IMG/VR virus record: IMGVR_UViG_3300011445_000071
Coordinates: 1-22,650 of that record
Origin: a virus
Length of the DNA stretch: 22,650 bases
Reading direction: 5' to 3' (one strand)
The notes below the pieces were generated by a model. The model did not search any database. It was not told where the DNA came from and saw only the letters and a list, made by a program, of their open reading frames with translations. Made by a program: the position numbers and the translations under genes. The first letter of the stretch is position 1. The number at the start of each line of letters is the position of its first letter. Shown one piece after another: positions 21,040 through 22,650 of this stretch.

Positions 21040-21561
21040 CTAGGTGTCCCCGAGCGCGGAGGTGTTGCTGTCGTTCACGCCGGGACCATAGGCGAACTCT
21101 GGCTCGCTGCCGTCGGCTTCGACATGCGCCGCTTTCGTGTTGCCCCGCAGTCCCCACTTCCGCTTGACGTCATCGGGAATCTTCTCCGAAGGCGGCTCGC
21201 CGAAGGTGTTCGACTGCATGTTCGAGGCGTTCTGCGAGAAGCCGCGGAAGCGAATCGGCTGCCCGAGACCATCCGCCGCCATCTTTTCGGATTCGCGCTC
21301 GACCTCACGGAGTTTGTGCAGCGAGTCGATCTCGACCACACGGTTCAACCCGTCCCGGCAGGTGAACTTCTGGAAGGTCTCGCCAGAAGCCCCGTCGCCG
21401 TCGGTGCGAAGGTCCATGCGCGGGCGGGGCACCACCCAGATCATCGGGTAGCCGCAGTGCTGGCAGTCAGGGAGCTGTGCCTGCCCGCCGACCTCAATAG
21501 ACCTGTACTGATCGCGGAGGGTGAACTTACACGATGGGCAAAAAAAGTCGTGGTTCGGCAC
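21040..21561 (-). CDS. Zinc-ribbon protein between terminase and portal (173 aa)
   Basis: The start is GTG at 21561, directly after the TAG of the preceding gene. C8-x2-C11 and C33-x2-C36 (FFCPSCKF, DCQHCGYP) form a zinc ribbon. The middle has ETFQKFTCRDGLNRVVEIDS then LHKLREVERESEKM, a helical region. The end has PIRFRGFSQNASNMQSNTFG and PPSEKIPDDVKRKWGLRGNT, which resembles the C-terminal tail of other phage zinc-ribbon proteins near portal genes. It may help terminase or portal assembly, or bind DNA; the four-Cys ribbon is certain, the job is not. The remaining two-thirds has no further recognised domain. Confidence 0.8.
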   Translation of the reverse strand: MPNHDFFCPSCKFTLRDQYRSIEVGGQAQLPDCQHCGYPMIWVVPRPRMDLRTDGDGASGETFQKFTCRDGLNRVVEIDSLHKLREVERESEKMAADGLGQPIRFRGFSQNASNMQSNTFGEPPSEKIPDDVKRKWGLRGNTKAAHVEADGSEPEFAYGPGVNDSNTSALGDT

Positions 21562-22020
21562 CTACGCAGACGTCCACAAATCTTGTGTGAGCTTCTTCAC
21601 CAGCTGCTGCATGTACACCAGCACCGTTTGCCCGCGCTTGCGTGCGCGATGGGCCAACTCGTCCCACTGCGCGACCGAGAACTCGACCTCCACCTTACCA
21701 ATCGACAGTGATGCGAGCTTGCGGACAGCGGCCATGAGGGCAGCAGAATCGCGCGTGGTACCAAACCCAAGGACTTTCTCCAAGGTCGCACGGTCGTCTG
21801 GCGCCAGTGAGAGGCCGGGCTGCGGCGTGAGTTCGTACGCCTGCTCGAAGAGGGTCTGGGGCATGACGTCCAGCACGACGCCTGAGCGCAGAATCACCCA
21901 GTCGTCGGGCGCGGCGTGGAGTTGCTGCCCACCCAAGGCCGAGAGCATCGCGTGGTCGATGGTTTGGTAGGCGGTGAGGTCCGTTTGGCCGGTGCGCGCG
22001 CGAATCTGGACCGGGCGCAT
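21562..22020 (-). CDS. Probable ribbon-helix-helix protein after terminase (152 aa)
   Basis: The likely start is ATG at 22020, 40 bases after the terminase stop; earlier ATGs at 22143 and 22152 would overlap terminase and give a Pro/Thr-rich, out-of-frame-looking extension, so I reject them, although the ribosome site at 22020 is weak. The first 95 residues (PVQIRARTGQTDLTAYQTID, then WVILRSGVVLDVMPQTLFEQ) have no known motif. The last 45 residues read KVEVEFSVAQWDELAHRARK then RGQTVLVYMQQLVKKL. A beta strand, helix, turn with G, helix is the ribbon-helix-helix pattern of MetJ/Arc-type DNA-binding proteins. It might bind phage or host DNA near the packaging genes, perhaps as a small-terminase substitute or repressor; this is inferred. 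Confidence 0.65.
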   Translation of the reverse strand: MRPVQIRARTGQTDLTAYQTIDHAMLSALGGQQLHAAPDDWVILRSGVVLDVMPQTLFEQAYELTPQPGLSLAPDDRATLEKVLGFGTTRDSAALMAAVRKLASLSIGKVEVEFSVAQWDELAHRARKRGQTVLVYMQQLVKKLTQDLWTSA

Positions 22021-22060
22021 CGCCTGCCGACGATCCGTACCTGGCGTCGTCGGCGGGAGG

Positions 22061-22650
22061 TCAGTAGTCGCCGCCACTCCCAGCCCCGTGACGCGGGTCG
22101 AAGTAGACCCCGGCGTCGTCGGCGTGGAGGGCGAGGTCGTCATCTCCTTCATCATCGATCCCTTCGTTGGCCGCATCGGCCGTCGCTGAGGAGTTCCGCC
22201 AGTCGAGCAGCGGGGCGCCGGAGACCTGTTGCTGTTGGAGCATCGAGGCCCGGCGGCGCCGACGTTCGGCAATCGGTTCGGACTCCCCGCCACTCAGGCG
22301 GTACGCCACATAATACGCGATCGCCGACGAGAAGATCGCATCGTCGTGTTGGCCCTTGGCGTGTTCGGCTTCCCCGAGCAAGCCTTCGGTCACGAAAAAG
22401 CGGAGTTCATTGCGCGTCACGGGCGAGTTCAGGCGGAAGTCGGCGATGCCCGAGATCGGGTCGGTGGTGGTAACGGCGTCGCGGAACTTCTCCAAAAGAA
22501 TCGGCCGCGTGCGGGTGGTGGTCGACCAGCCGATGCGCTTGGTGTAGCGCGCGGAGGGGTCGGCCGCATCGACGACTTCCCAGACGTAGAAGTTCGAATA
22601 CTGCAGGTGCAGTTGGAGGAGGTCTTGAACAGTCGCCCCGTGGTTGTTCA
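22061..22650 (-). CDS. terL: Terminase large subunit, C-terminal nuclease domain (5' end outside window)
   Basis: The frame is open to the right edge; 195 residues of the C-terminus are visible. They contain YSNFYVWEVVDAADPSARYT then KRIGWSTTTRTRPILLEKFR. This is the strand-turn-TRPxLL/I region found before the last nuclease strand of large terminases. It is followed by DFRLNSPVTRNELRFFVTEG and KGQHDDAIFSSAIAYYVAYR. The HDD near residue 102 is the third metal-binding acidic cluster of the RNase-H-fold nuclease that cuts concatemeric DNA. A low-complexity tail (GIDDEGDDDLALHADD) ends the chain. The ATPase domain must lie to the right of the window. Its place at the start of the operon, before portal, is standard for tailed phages. 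Confidence 0.88.
   Translation of the reverse strand, partial: NNHGATVQDLLQLHLQYSNFYVWEVVDAADPSARYTKRIGWSTTTRTRPILLEKFRDAVTTTDPISGIADFRLNSPVTRNELRFFVTEGLLGEAEHAKGQHDDAIFSSAIAYYVAYRLSGGESEPIAERRRRRASMLQQQQVSGAPLLDWRNSSATADAANEGIDDEGDDDLALHADDAGVYFDPRHGAGSGGDY

Noticed and set aside
19968-21167. Long open frame of 399 codons on the plus strand opposite the portal gene
   Set aside because: It is antisense to a clear portal gene, Arg/Val-rich without a recognisable domain, and lies on the strand with no supported gene. GC-rich coding DNA often leaves such open antisense frames.
1-22650. Search for tRNA genes, attachment sites, integrase, CRISPR repeats and lysis genes
   Set aside because: None was seen by eye on either strand. 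This does not rule them out elsewhere in the genome.

Overview
The window looks like the structural-gene part of a tailed bacteriophage genome (class Caudoviricetes), GC-rich and probably of environmental origin. Every supported gene lies on the minus strand, so transcription runs from the right edge to the left edge. Genes abut or overlap by a few bases (TGATG, ATGA and GTG..TGA junctions). Clear AGGAGG-type ribosome binding sites precede many starts, which points to a bacterial host. There is no tRNA, rRNA, insertion sequence, integrase, CRISPR array or lysis cassette that I can recognise. No tape-measure, sheath or tail-tube gene is visible. The far-left gene resembles the tail-nozzle class of large beta-rich proteins. 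Together this suggests a short-tailed (podovirus-like) virion, which is inference.

Layout in transcription order. (1) 22650-21040: the nuclease-domain end of the large terminase, a probable ribbon-helix-helix protein and a zinc-ribbon protein. (2) 21038-15467: portal, an untranslated stretch with a long predicted RNA hairpin, a 27-residue basic microprotein, two small proteins, scaffold, major capsid protein and a probable head decoration protein. (3) 15412-12478: a second likely capsid-surface protein, a head-completion/neck-like protein and five small structural or accessory proteins including a four-CxxC zinc protein. (4) 12481-3717: a cassette of about 8.8 kb of probable tail-appendage genes. 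It holds a thrombospondin-type-1-like segment fused to a heparinase-II/III-like polysaccharide lyase, a right-handed beta-helix protein, two proteins built from a W-x3-[YF]-P-D repeat, a 'MADTK' type tail protein, a LamG-like protein, Ig-like proteins and a signal-peptide-bearing protein. (5) 3716-1: two adaptor-like proteins and a large nozzle-like protein that runs off the left edge.

How it fits together: terminase and portal package DNA; scaffold, capsid and decoration proteins build the head; the adaptor-like and nozzle-like proteins close the neck and form the short tail; the appendage cassette probably supplies receptor binding and glycan degradation. Placing that cassette between the head genes and the adaptor/nozzle genes differs from the T7 order, where adaptor and nozzle follow the capsid gene directly.

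The least expected items are the long hairpin upstream of the 27-residue gene, two mutually exclusive hairpins around the start of the decoration gene, the WxxxYPD repeat family shared by two genes, and the thrombospondin-like/lyase fusion. No stretch longer than about 185 bases lacks a gene; the longest gap is 18648-18830. All protein functions are judged from sequence appearance without database searches.
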